A stretch of DNA of 64,000 bases from Finegoldia magna_J (GTDB lineage Bacteria > Bacillota > Clostridia > Tissierellales > Peptoniphilaceae), in assembly GCF_002243175.1 (NCBI RefSeq), contig NZ_NDYF01000017.1, forward strand, positions 130,207 through 194,206, written 5' to 3'. Of the stretch, positions 8,326 through 16,164 are shown piece after piece (position 1 is the stretch's first letter; each line of letters opens with the position of its first letter). Under the pieces are notes generated by a model. It did not search any database. It had not been told where the DNA came from and saw only the letters and a list, made by a program, of their open reading frames with translations. The position numbers were made by a program, and so were the translations under genes.

Positions 8326-9183
8326 TCATTCTTTTTTTAATATTTCATAGGCTAATTTTGATTTCTCCTTCATTTTTTCTATTCTTCTATTTTCTCCTGT
8401 AAATATAATGGGACTGCATATTTCAAGTATCCTTGAGTAAATTCTTTTATCTTTTATAGTTTCAGGATTAGTTAAAGCTGATATATTTAAGTTTGTTGTT
8501 ATAATTAGAGGTTTCCCACTTCTATATCTACCATCTATTATGTTAAAGATATGCTCAGCTGCAAAATCTGTATCTCTTTCCATTCCAAAATCATCAATAA
8601 TTAATAGTTCCTTTCGATTTAGATTGTTTATATACTTACTTTTATCAATCTCAAAGTTAGTCATATCATTTAAAATTACAGAAAAATTTGTCATTTTGAC
8701 TGATATTTCTTTTTCTAGTAAAGCATTTGCTATGGCACTTGCAAAGTAAGTTTTCCCACAACCAACATTCCCTGTAAGAATTAGACCTATATTGTTTTCA
8801 TATATTTCATCAAATTTTTCAACATAGTTTTTTGCTACTTTTTCATGCTCACTGTCTTTGTCCATATTTTTAAAATTCCAATTTAATAGGATAGGATCAG
8901 AAAAACACTCTTTTTTTAAGTGTTCAATTTTCAAAAGCCTTTTATTTTCTTTTCTTTTTTCTTCCTCTAATTTTTGTCTTTCTTTTTTACATTGACATAA
9001 AATACCAACTTTTTTTATTTCTCCAAAGAAGTCTATTTCTTTTTCAATTGGTGTTTTACATTTTGCACAATATTTTAATCCTGTTTCTTGATCTATATAA
9101 CTCCTATTTTCTTCATCTTTTGATGGACTATTTGTTTCTGCATTTTTTATTTTCTGTTCTAGGATTTCTTTTATTAATTCCAT
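8326..9183 (-). CDS. DnaC/IstB-like AAA+ helicase loader
   Basis: A 285-residue ATPase related to DnaC and DnaI. An N-terminal zinc-binding part has YCAKC and LCQCKK cysteine pairs. The AAA+ core has Walker A GNVGCGKT and Walker B LLIIDDFG, and the C-terminal part is of the IstB/DnaC type. I place the start at 9183 (MELIKE) because an ATAGGAGAGGAG ribosome site precedes it. A longer frame reaches 9222 but has no such site. It lies downstream of repA, with its ribosome site inside the repA end. It probably loads the host replicative helicase at the element's origin. Confidence 0.87.
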   Translation of the reverse strand: MELIKEILEQKIKNAETNSPSKDEENRSYIDQETGLKYCAKCKTPIEKEIDFFGEIKKVGILCQCKKERQKLEEEKRKENKRLLKIEHLKKECFSDPILLNWNFKNMDKDSEHEKVAKNYVEKFDEIYENNIGLILTGNVGCGKTYFASAIANALLEKEISVKMTNFSVILNDMTNFEIDKSKYINNLNRKELLIIDDFGMERDTDFAAEHIFNIIDGRYRSGKPLIITTNLNISALTNPETIKDKRIYSRILEICSPIIFTGENRRIEKMKEKSKLAYEILKKE

Positions 9184-9197
9184 ATGCTCCTCTCCTA

Positions 9198-10178
9198 TCA
9201 AGTATTTAAAATTTCTCTCCATATATCCTCATCGTTACTATAGTCAAAGTTTTCTCTTTTCTGATTTTCTCTCTTTATGACTTCTATGTTTCTAATATTT
9301 TCATCTGCATTGTATAAGAGAGTCAGTAGATAGGCATTAATGTTTCTAATATCCTTTGGAGCATTTTCTCTTAGGTATTTCAAAACATAGTCTATGTGTT
9401 TATAGTTAAGACTTAGAAATTTTTCTTTAAAATTTTCATTGGATATATGCCTCCCTCCTATTTTAATGTTTGTAAAGCTAGTTAAGGCTTTTACAAGTAC
9501 ATTTATCATTACATCTACTTGCTTCTTTTCTTCTATTCTTACTTTTTCAAAGGTTTCATAAGATATATTCTTTTTTATAGTTTCTTTTAATTCTTCCTCC
9601 TCCAAAGTTTTTTTTGATTTTTCTCCTAGCTTTTCTAAGGGGGATATGGGGGTGGTATTATTAAAATCAGTATTATTAGTTTCAGTATTATTAATATTAG
9701 TATTATTAGAGTCCTCTTTTGAAACTTCTTGAGGTTTGTTTTCTAAACTTCCTGAAGTTTGTTTTTTAAACTTCTTGAGGTTTGCTTTTGAAACTTCTGT
9801 AGTTTTATTATTTTCTGTGTAAATAAAGTTCTTTACATAAAGTAAATTTGGCTTTCCAAGTCCTAACCTCTTTTTTTCTAATAATCCTATCTCTTCAATT
9901 TCTTTCATTACTTTGACCGATTTATTTCTCCCCCAATTTAATACTTCCATAATTTCTTCTATGGTATAGATGATGTATACCTTGTTTTCTTCATCTAACC
10001 ATTTATTCTTAATTGACAAGCTCATTCTATCGAGTAGAATTCCATAAAGAATTTTTGCTTCTACGGATAGTTTTTTAAAATTTAAGTCGGTAAACAAAGT
10101 TTTGGGAATCCTAAAAAATGAATATTGTTCTGCTTCATTGCCATAATAATATTCAAATTTAACTATTTCTTTCATCAT
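9198..10178 (-). CDS. repA: RepA_N-type replication initiator of the element
   Basis: A replication initiator of about 326 residues. The N-terminal 110 residues have the RepA_N winged-helix pattern (FFRIPKTLF, LSVEAKILYGILLDRM, WGRNKSVKVMKEIEE). A variable asparagine/threonine-rich linker follows, then a conserved C-terminal part (residues about 225-326) found in replication proteins of Tn1549-type elements. An AGAAAGGGGG ribosome site favours one of the tandem ATGs at 10178/10175 over the 10196 ATG. The linker DNA carries 23-bp iterons (9722-9809), as expected where the origin lies inside the rep gene. It allows the excised circle to replicate during transfer. Confidence 0.87.
   Translation of the reverse strand: MMKEIVKFEYYYGNEAEQYSFFRIPKTLFTDLNFKKLSVEAKILYGILLDRMSLSIKNKWLDEENKVYIIYTIEEIMEVLNWGRNKSVKVMKEIEEIGLLEKKRLGLGKPNLLYVKNFIYTENNKTTEVSKANLKKFKKQTSGSLENKPQEVSKEDSNNTNINNTETNNTDFNNTTPISPLEKLGEKSKKTLEEEELKETIKKNISYETFEKVRIEEKKQVDVMINVLVKALTSFTNIKIGGRHISNENFKEKFLSLNYKHIDYVLKYLRENAPKDIRNINAYLLTLLYNADENIRNIEVIKRENQKRENFDYSNDEDIWREILNT
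9650..9712. repeat. AT-rich short repeats in repA next to iterons
   Basis: AGTATTATTA-like decamers recur several times and encode the Asn/Thr-rich linker of RepA. Directly beside the iterons, this may be the DNA-unwinding element of the origin. Confidence 0.55.
9722..9809. repeat. Four 23-bp iterons within repA (candidate element origin)
   Basis: The motif AAACTTC starts at 9722, 9745, 9768 and 9791, an exact 23-bp period. The second unit contains a perfect palindrome AAACTTC-CT-GAAGTTT. Since 23 is not a multiple of three, each unit is translated in a different frame. The repeat is therefore conserved as DNA and not as protein, as expected for initiator-binding iterons. Confidence 0.8.
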
Positions 10179-10197
10179 AACCCCCTTTCTTTTCATA

Positions 10198-10233
10198 TAA
10201 AAAGAGATAGCTTTGATTTTGCTATCTCTTTTT
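10198..10233. terminator. Bidirectional terminator between CD1845-like gene and repA
   Basis: An 11-bp perfect stem AAAGAGATAGC/GCTATCTCTTT is flanked by A and T runs, so it can work on both strands. Confidence 0.8.
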
Positions 10234-10261
10234 CATCGTTTTAATCTATTTATTTTTATAT

Positions 10262-10552
10262 TTAAATTGTTTTTATTCTTTCATTCACCTCTTCTATCCC
10301 TTCTATAATAAAATATCCTAGCACTGGTAAACCATAAGGACTAAAAAGATATGCTAGTATAATTGCCTCTATAGCAAGTGCTTTTTCTCCATGATAAACA
10401 GATCCTAAAAATCCCATAATAGCGATAAATGAAATCAGTTTAAAAAATATTGTACTAAGTCCTAATACAAACGTTAAAAATAGAGTGATGATACTTAACG
10501 CTATACTAATAGGAAACAATATGATTTTGAAAAAAACTCTAAATATTATCAT
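10262..10552 (-). CDS. CD1845-like small membrane protein, outermost gene of the element
   Basis: A 96-residue protein with three hydrophobic segments (about residues 5-36, 40-52 and 62-84) and a charged C-terminus. The pattern fits the CD1845 family, whose founding member is the first gene of the C. difficile element CTn5. That places the end of this element just to the right of this gene. The function is unknown. It is transcribed toward repA but is separated from it by a terminator. Confidence 0.65.
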   Translation of the reverse strand: MIIFRVFFKIILFPISIALSIITLFLTFVLGLSTIFFKLISFIAIMGFLGSVYHGEKALAIEAIILAYLFSPYGLPVLGYFIIEGIEEVNERIKTI

Positions 10553-10595
10553 ATTCTCTTCAATCCTTATTACTTATGTTTTCTTTTCTTTTTTG

Positions 10596-11777
10596 TTAAT
10601 TTAATAAAAAAGATGACAGACTTAATCCTAAATCGTCTTGTTTAAAAGTTTTGTGGAAGCCTTTAAACTTTGATTTTAATGGATTTATTGTATCTGTCAT
10701 CATTATATCACTGTCCCCACAACCACTTTCGCCTATAATTGCGACCTTGTCGCCCTTTTCTATCTTAAAATTAAAATCTTTAATAATATCTTTACCATCA
10801 TACGAAAAACTCAAATTATCAAAAGCAATTGGAAAAACTTCATCATTAAGATTTATTTTTACATTATCAATATCTTGATAAATGTAATCGTACTTTTTTA
10901 ACAGATACTTTGATGATGAACGTGTATTATTAAAATATGCAAGTTCTTGGAACTGATATCCTATATTATAACTAACTAAGTAAACACTGATGAATACGCT
11001 TGACGATATTTTACCATTAAAACTCAAATATCCTCCAAGAATAAGAGGAATCATAGAACATACTATATCAACCAAATTAATCACAATGTTGTTTTTTGTT
11101 CGTATAATTTCATATCCCTTATAAGTATCCACATCCTGCTTTAAATATTTGTGATACAAATTAATGAAAAAGTCGGATACATTGTAAATTTTGATGATAC
11201 TTCTTCCATTTTTGATGTCTTGTATTTTATTCATAAAAGCATCATCAGCTTTTGATAATTCTTCAGATTTATTATCTAATCTATTACTCCCATAATTACT
11301 CATAAGCGCTGGAATGCTGTAGAATACTATAAAAAGCATTCCCAAAAGGAAATTTCTTGTTAGTGCATAAATGATGGAAACACTTGTAAAACCAATCGAC
11401 GATATAATAATTACAGTTGGTTCAATGTAGTTGTTTTCAATTTGACTTGAATCCTTTTCTATACTGCTGACAATATCATTATCGATATGATTTTCACTTT
11501 TTAAAAAATGATTGAACACTTTTAACTTAAAAGATTCTCTAAAATCAGCTATTACATACGAATAGTAAAGTCTCTTTCCACTATCACCTATCAGCATTAT
11601 AATTCCACACAAAATTCCAAACACAAGTGCTTTCATCAAAAATACTGTGTCTTTATTCTCAAATGATTTTATAATCAATGATACTATTACAGGATTCACC
11701 AAAGCCTCTGTCCATGTGAGAACTATCGCAACAAAATATAAAATAAGATTTTTCTTCTTAACATTGTTTTTTATCAT
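10596..11777 (-). pseudogene. ABC exporter gene broken in Walker A
   Basis: The first 354 or so residues form an intact ABC exporter membrane domain (six hydrophobic stretches) and the start of its nucleotide-binding domain, up to IGESGCG. A normal protein continues with KST and about 180 more residues carrying the signature and Walker B motifs. Here an unrelated tail of 39 residues beginning DSDIMMTD ends the frame. Without Walker A lysine, LSGGQ and Walker B it cannot hydrolyse ATP. The break lies near base 10716, close to the expected end of the conjugative element, so insertion of the element probably destroyed the gene. The start is at 11777 after an AGAGGGTAAT ribosome site. Confidence 0.85.
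10612..10701. repeat. 9-bp inverted repeat pair at the ABC/element junction
   Basis: GATGACAGA at 10612-10620 and its complement TCTGTCATC at 10693-10701 enclose 72 bp, immediately beside the point where the ABC gene loses homology (about 10716). It could be the end of the conjugative element or a remnant of a small insertion. Confidence 0.45.
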
Positions 11778-11994
11778 ATTACCCTCTGAAATTTATATAA
11801 CATTCTTAAACTTGTACTTGACTAATAATATTTGATTATATTTAGCCTATTTTCTTCAAATAATTTTCGTTAACGATTTCAGAGATTATTTTTTTCTCTA
11901 AAATCTATTTATAAATTGTCATGATAATCACCACTTTCCTTTTCTTAGGATAAATCATAAAAAATTTGTTGTCAACTTTATTTCTTGCACTCCC

Positions 11995-12031
11995 AAAAAA
12001 AAGACCACATACCAAAAGATATGTAGTCTTG
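11995..12031 (-). terminator. Terminator of the rpmH-jag operon
   Basis: On the minus strand AAGACTACATA pairs (one mismatch) with TATGTGGTCTT and is followed by eight T, right after the jag stop codon. Confidence 0.85.
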
Positions 12032-12035
12032 TAAT

Positions 12036-12959
12036 TTATTTTCTTTTAATAATAACTCTTCTATTAGGCTCATTGCCTTGAGAGAATGTATTCACTTTTT
12101 CATCGTTTTGAAGATAAGTGTGAATGATTCTTCTTTCGTATGGATTCATAGGTTCAAGCTTGATATCTCTTCCTGTTTGAACAGCCTTATCAGCTAATCT
12201 TCTAGCTAATTTTTGAAGAGATCTCTCTCTTTTGGATCTGTATTGGTTGCAATCCAAAATAACTCTTATATAAGTATCACTGTTTCTATTAGTAACCAAG
12301 TTTACGATATATTGAAGAGAATCCAATGTTTCTCCCCTTTTTCCTATGATAATTCCGATATCAGATTCTTCTGAACACATAATATTGAACTTAATCATAT
12401 TTCCTTCAGTTCTAGATTCGATATCGCAATCAATTCCCATATCTTCTATCATTTGTTTCAAGAAATTCTTGCTTGTGATGAAAAGTTCGTCGTTTCTATC
12501 AATAGTAACATCAGGTTCAGTATCTTGTTCTTCTTCAGTTTCTTCAGATTTTACAGATTCTTCAGTTTCTTTAACTTCTTCAGCTTCTACTGGTTTTGCT
12601 GTTTCTACTGGTTCTTCTACGATTTCTTCCTTATCATCTTCTGTAGGTTCTGTTTCTTCAACTTCTTCTACAACTTTCTTGTCTTCTATAACTTTAGTAT
12701 CTTCTTTTTGTTCTGTTTCAACTGAGTTAGAGTCAGAGTTTAGGATATTCTTCACAAAATCGCCTGTTCCCTTTTCTTTAACATCGTCTTTTAGTGACAC
12801 CCTAACGACAGCGTCCTTTGCTCCAAACAAACCCAAAAAACCTTGTTTAGCTTCATTTATAACTTCGATGTTAACTTCGTTTCGATTAGCTTGAAGCTTA
12901 TCCAAAGCTTTATTGACACATTCTTCAACAGTCTTCGCACTAATTACTGTGCTTCTCAT
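12036..12959 (-). CDS. jag: Jag/KhpB RNA-binding protein
   Basis: A 307-residue RNA-binding protein. The Jag_N domain (residues 1-52, ending in KQGFLGLFGAKDAVV) is followed by a long acidic linker rich in Glu, Val and Thr (about 55-150). A KH domain (about 165-235, with GIIIGKRGETLDSLQYIVN) and an R3H domain (about 240-305, with NPYERRIIHTYLQ) complete it. Partnered with KhpA, KhpB influences cell-wall growth and RNA stability in Firmicutes (family knowledge). Its ATG overlaps the yidC stop (ATGA). It is the last gene of the rpmH-rnpA-yidD-yidC-jag operon. The linker is longer than in many relatives. Confidence 0.95.
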   Translation of the reverse strand: MRSTVISAKTVEECVNKALDKLQANRNEVNIEVINEAKQGFLGLFGAKDAVVRVSLKDDVKEKGTGDFVKNILNSDSNSVETEQKEDTKVIEDKKVVEEVEETEPTEDDKEEIVEEPVETAKPVEAEEVKETEESVKSEETEEEQDTEPDVTIDRNDELFITSKNFLKQMIEDMGIDCDIESRTEGNMIKFNIMCSEESDIGIIIGKRGETLDSLQYIVNLVTNRNSDTYIRVILDCNQYRSKRERSLQKLARRLADKAVQTGRDIKLEPMNPYERRIIHTYLQNDEKVNTFSQGNEPNRRVIIKRK

Positions 12960-13687
12960 CTAACTTCCTCCGCAACATCTTTTTTGTCTTTATTTTTAAT
13001 TATTAACCTTATTAAAACTTCTATAACGTTTGAAAATCCCCAATAAAGGATCAAACCTGAAGCGTATTTGCTTGAAATGAAGAACATAAATATAGGCATG
13101 AAATAAATCATTGATTTGTTCATCATTTCCATTTGATCAGGTTCATTTGACTTCTTATCCTTGTTATTAGTAGGCATACTGATCTTTGCTACTAAAAATT
13201 GAGTGAAAGCATTTATTAAAGGCAATCCAAACAATACTGGATCTGGCTTAGTCAAATCAGGAATCCAGAAGAAATTACGAGCGATCTCGTTGATCTTAGA
13301 CACATTATCAAACATGTACTTTCCTGGTTCTCTCATTACTCTAAATAACGCCAAAACCAAAACCATTTGTAAGATAATTGGCAAACAACCACTTAAAGGA
13401 TTGAAATTATACTTTTTGTATAATTCTTGCATCTTTAATTGTTGAGTTTGTGGGTCGTTCTTGTACTTTCTTTGAATTTCCTTCATTTCCGGTTGCATCA
13501 AAGCATTTTGTTCTTGAGTTTTTTGCGTATGAATAGTTACCGGAAGAGTTATAAGCTTATAAATAAGTGTTAATAAAAGAATTGATATCGCAAAATACGA
13601 TATACTTTTAGGTTCACCCATCACATGTGAGATGTTTTCATATATGAACCTAAGAATAGTTCCAAATACATTTGCAATTATTTGCAA
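12956..13687 (-). CDS. yidC: YidC/Oxa1 membrane protein insertase
   Basis: A 243-residue insertase of the short Gram-positive type. It has an N-terminal hydrophobic segment (about 25-48), the QKYKNDPQTQQLKMQELYKK-type cytoplasmic hairpin, a membrane segment around PLSGCLPIILQMVLVLALF, and further membrane segments near 150-165, 190-205 and 208-225. It inserts and folds membrane proteins with or without SecYEG. No lipobox is visible at the N-terminus, unlike many SpoIIIJ proteins. It overlaps jag by four bases, in the standard order for this operon. Confidence 0.95.
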   Translation of the reverse strand: MQIIANVFGTILRFIYENISHVMGEPKSISYFAISILLLTLIYKLITLPVTIHTQKTQEQNALMQPEMKEIQRKYKNDPQTQQLKMQELYKKYNFNPLSGCLPIILQMVLVLALFRVMREPGKYMFDNVSKINEIARNFFWIPDLTKPDPVLFGLPLINAFTQFLVAKISMPTNNKDKKSNEPDQMEMMNKSMIYFMPIFMFFISSKYASGLILYWGFSNVIEVLIRLIIKNKDKKDVAEEVR

Positions 13688-13702
13688 TTCTACAACTCCT
13701 TT

Positions 13703-13915
13703 TTATTTTAGTGGGTCATATCCGCCTTTTGAAAATGGATTACATCGTAAAATTCGCCAAATAGTAAGCCCTAACGCCTTAAAAAAAGGCTTTTTCTTGA
13801 AAGCCTCCAAAGCATATTGTGAACAAGTTGGATAGTATTTGCACTTCCCATGCCCCAAATACGGCGATATAGCTTTTTGATAAAATTTGATTAAAAATAT
13901 CATCACTTTCGACAT
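13703..13915 (-). CDS. yidD: YidD membrane protein insertion efficiency factor
   Basis: A 70-residue protein with the family motif KCKYYPTCSQYALEAFKK and GGYDPLK at the C-terminus. YidD helps YidC-dependent insertion at the membrane (family knowledge). Its start lies within the rnpA 3' end (13-base overlap), which is the usual arrangement. Confidence 0.95.
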   Translation of the reverse strand: MSKVMIFLIKFYQKAISPYLGHGKCKYYPTCSQYALEAFKKKPFFKALGLTIWRILRCNPFSKGGYDPLK

Positions 13916-14244
13916 TTTTTATTCGATGCCTTTCTACAAACGTGCAATAATGCAGATTCTAGCTGTTTGTAAGTTAAGTCTTCAGTGTTTTTCTTCGGGA
14001 TAATAACCATATCCAAGCCCTTGTCAAACTCAGAGAAATTAAGCCTTACAATCTCTCTCAGTTTCCTCTTGATTCTGTTTCTTTCAACGGCATTGCCGTA
14101 CTTTTTAGTAACAGAGAATCCGATTCGAGTTCCTTTTTTTGAATTGTACACTACCAAAGAGAAGTTTCTATTATAATAAGTCTTTCCCCTCTTGTAGACA
14201 ACATTGTATTCCCTGTTATCTCTTAACCTTACACTTTTATCCAT
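13903..14244 (-). CDS. rnpA: Ribonuclease P protein component
   Basis: A 113-residue basic protein, the protein subunit of RNase P, which with the rnpB RNA matures tRNA 5' ends. The conserved core AVERNRIKRKLREIVR is present, preceded by RIGFSVTKKYGN. It is placed between rpmH and yidD, as in nearly all bacteria. A hairpin (14251-14275) separates it from rpmH and could lower its expression relative to L34. Confidence 0.95.
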   Translation of the reverse strand: MDKSVRLRDNREYNVVYKRGKTYYNRNFSLVVYNSKKGTRIGFSVTKKYGNAVERNRIKRKLREIVRLNFSEFDKGLDMVIIPKKNTEDLTYKQLESALLHVCRKASNKKCRK

Positions 14245-14250
14245 AATAAA

Positions 14251-14275
14251 TTAAAGGCCACAATGAATGTGACCT
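14251..14275 (-). terminator. Hairpin (attenuator) between rpmH and rnpA
   Basis: On the minus strand AGGTCACA pairs with TGTGGCCT (one G-U pair) across a five-base loop, followed by a T-rich stretch. It overlaps the rpmH stop. It likely gives partial termination so that L34 is made in excess over RnpA. Confidence 0.6.
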
Positions 14276-14408
14276 AAGCTGATAATACTTTTCTACCTTT
14301 TCTTCTTCTAGCCTTTAAAACAGCTCTTCCACCTCTAGTAGCCATTCTACTTCTAAATCCGTGGTCTTTTTTTCTTTTTCTGTTATTTGGTTGATAAGTT
14401 CTTTTCAT
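14274..14408 (-). CDS. rpmH: Ribosomal protein L34
   Basis: A 44-residue, very basic protein beginning MKRTYQPNNRKRKKDHGFR and containing the L34 core RMATRGGRAVLKARR. It is a large-subunit ribosomal protein. An AGGAGGTGCGATTG ribosome site precedes the ATG at 14408. It is the first gene of the operon, driven by the consensus promoter at 14465-14493. Confidence 0.97.
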   Translation of the reverse strand: MKRTYQPNNRKRKKDHGFRSRMATRGGRAVLKARRRKGRKVLSA

Positions 14409-14464
14409 CAATCGCACCTCCTAGTATAAAATAAAGGACTTTTGCCTATAAAAACACTACTCCA

Positions 14465-14493
14465 ATTATACTTATGACAATAACAATTGTCAA
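14465..14493 (-). promoter_or_regulatory. rpmH promoter
   Basis: The minus strand has TTGACA (14493-14488), a 17-bp spacer and TATAAT (14470-14465), about 57 bp upstream of the rpmH ATG. Confidence 0.85.
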
Positions 14494-14547
14494 GCTTTTT
14501 TGTTGACAAATACCAATTAATCGCCAAAAATAATTTAATTATTACAT

Positions 14548-14609
14548 ATCAAAAATATTTGATGTATTGCGTGAAAAATGATATAATTGATATATCAAAA
14601 ATATTTGAT
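14548..14609 (+). promoter_or_regulatory. arsR promoter with twin ArsR operators
   Basis: Two identical 16-bp sites ATCAAAAATATTTGAT (14548-14563 and 14594-14609), imperfect dyads of the form ATCAAA-N4-TTTGAT, start 46 bp apart. A promoter lies between them: TTGATG (14559-14564), 17 bp, TATAAT (14582-14587). One operator covers the -35 and the other the transcription start, a layout suited to looping or cooperative repression by ArsR. Confidence 0.8.
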
Positions 14610-14622
14610 GTGAGGTAATAAA

Positions 14623-14895
14623 ATGGATAACAAACAAATAGCAAACACATTTAAAGCATTGAGCGATGAAAAAAGAATAGATATTTTACAATTGTTAAAA
14701 AATGGAGAACAATGCGCATGTGTACTTTTAGAAAAACTGAACTTAACACAATCAGGATTGTCTTATCATATGAAGATACTTACAAATTCAAAAATAATAG
14801 AATCTAGACAAGAAGGAAAATGGACGTATTACAAAATTTCAGAAAAACAATGTCACAATCTAGCTAATCTATTAATAGAAATCACGAAGTTATAA
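14623..14895 (+). CDS. arsR: ArsR-family metalloregulator
   Basis: A 90-residue winged-helix repressor of the ArsR/SmtB family. The DNA-recognition region reads LNLTQSGLSYHMKIL. A cysteine pair in EQCACVLLEKL occupies the position of the ELCVCDL arsenic-sensing site, and another cysteine lies near the C-terminus (KQCHN). As(III) binding releases such repressors from DNA. It sits 22 bp upstream of the arsenite methyltransferase gene, and the two matching dyads in its promoter are the likely operators. An ATG after GAGGTAATAAA is used as the start. Confidence 0.9.
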   Translation: MDNKQIANTFKALSDEKRIDILQLLKNGEQCACVLLEKLNLTQSGLSYHMKILTNSKIIESRQEGKWTYYKISEKQCHNLANLLIEITKL

Positions 14896-14917
14896 GATTT
14901 TAAAGAAAGGACAATAA

Positions 14918-15679
14918 ATGAACAAACAATACACAGACGAAGAAATAAGACAACAAGTAACAAATTTCTACGATAACATAGCAGTAGGTAAGACGAGCAC
15001 AGAAGTAAACTCAATAGACTTATACAAATCCTTAGGTTACGATCCTAAATTACTAGAAAAAATCCCTGAAGAAGTGTCATCAGGACTATCTTGTGGAAAT
15101 CCACTTGATAACCTAGTATTAAAAGACACCGACACACTACTAGATTTGGGGTGTGGAATGGGATTAGATGTATTCATGGCAAGAATAACATATCCTAATT
15201 CCAATACAATTTATGGAATGGATAGGCTGGAGTCTATGATACAAAAAGCTAGTAAAGTAAGAGATAAAAAAGGATTCAAAAATATTGAATTTGTTCAAGG
15301 AGAACTCATCGACATGCCATTTGAAGATAACTCCATCGACAAAATCATCAGTAACTGTGTAATAAATCTTGAGCCTAACAAACAAAAAGTCTACGAAGAA
15401 ATCCATCGAATCCTCAAACCAAATGGAATGTTTATAATCAGTGACATAACACTGAAAAAACAACTAAACGATGACATACTATCATTGGATAATATTTACG
15501 GATCGTGAGTTGGGGGAGCTCTTCTGGAAGAAGATGTAAAAGAAATCATTAAAAAAGCAGGATTTACAAATTTCTTTGCAAAAAGTGAGGAAGTCACAGA
15601 CCCGTATGCCAAAAAATGGGGATATGGACTTAAAATAAAAGAATTCATTCAAGAAACTATGTTCATAGGAAATAAATAA
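14918..15679 (+). CDS. arsM: Arsenite methyltransferase ArsM with in-frame TGA (candidate selenoprotein)
   Basis: A SAM-dependent As(III) methyltransferase. The family pattern is clear: SCGNPLDNLVL, the SAM loop DLGCGMGLDVF, and ISNCVINLEPNKQKVYEEI. The frame meets TGA at 15506-15508 (codon 197), then continues in the same frame with VGGALLEEDVKEIIKKAGF to a TAA at 15677-15679, 253 codons in all, a normal family length. Family members have cysteine at this spot (Y-V-G-C-I-A-G-A-L pattern), a residue that binds arsenic. Just after the TGA lies a five-bp stem with loop UGGAA, of bacterial SECIS form. Either TGA is read as selenocysteine or this is a nonsense mutation. The downstream frame shows no other damage, which favours the first. 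Confidence 0.75.
15506..15537 (+). promoter_or_regulatory. TGA codon and candidate bacterial SECIS stem-loop
   Basis: Counting U of UGA as 1, UCUUC (15-19) pairs with GAAGA (25-29) around the loop UGGAA (20-24). A G is the second loop base, about 18 bases after the UGA. This meets the general bacterial SECIS pattern of a short stem with a loop G 16-37 bases downstream. Confidence 0.5.
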
Positions 15680-15685
15680 ATAACG

Positions 15686-15724
15686 AACACCAACATTTTC
15701 AAATAAGAATGTTGGTGTTTTTTT
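15686..15724 (+). terminator. Terminator after arsM
   Basis: A 12-bp stem AACACCAACATT/AATGTTGGTGTT is followed by a T run, 7 bases after the downstream TAA and not after the TGA. This supports the longer arsM as the real transcription unit. Confidence 0.9.
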
Positions 15725-15726
15725 AT

Positions 15727-16164
15727 AAAATTTCCACAAAACAGTAAAAATTGTGGATAACTTTTATCCACAATTCATTCTAAATTTAAAATATTAAACT
15801 CCTTTTGGGGATAAGTTATCGCAAACACAAAACCATTTATCAAAATTTTCAATAAATTTGTAATAAAAGATATGATTTGCTATAATTAAAGTATCAAAAA
15901 GTATGAAAAGTACGCATTTATTAACAAATTGTGGGTAAGTTGTGGATAATATGTGAATTCTTGTTTTAAAACTTCACGAATTTGCTGTATATTCTAATTT
16001 AATATCCACAATTATTTTTCTATAAATTGATGTGGATAAGTTGTGCAAATGTGAATAAATTATATATTTTTTTTGTTTAAATTGGAAAATAGCTATTTGT
16101 TCAATGTGGATAACTCATCATTTTGTGGATAAACTTGTTGATAAGTAAAAAAACGAGGTGAAAA
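15727..16164. other. oriC: Chromosomal replication origin region upstream of dnaA
   Basis: Perfect DnaA boxes (TTATCCACA or complement) lie at 15752-15760, 15764-15772, 15941-15949, 16031-16039, 16105-16113 and 16124-16132. Near matches are at 15930-15938 and 16002-16010. The first two form a 23-bp inverted pair. An AT-rich stretch with a poly-T run (16058-16085) may be the unwinding element. A likely dnaA promoter is TTGTAA (15858-15863), 17 bp, TATAAT (15881-15886). There is no gene in this gap. Confidence 0.92.

Noticed and set aside
10596..11777. Functional ABC exporter
   Set aside because: It lacks Walker A lysine, signature and Walker B motifs, and the tail after GESGCG is unrelated.
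12346..12894. 182-codon plus-strand frame opposite jag
   Set aside because: A serine-rich shadow of the acidic Jag linker read backward. It has no ribosome site or family signs.
15506..15508. ArsM as two separate genes or a frameshift
   Set aside because: The frame does not shift across the TGA, and no start codon with a ribosome site opens a second gene. A single TGA codon explains the break.
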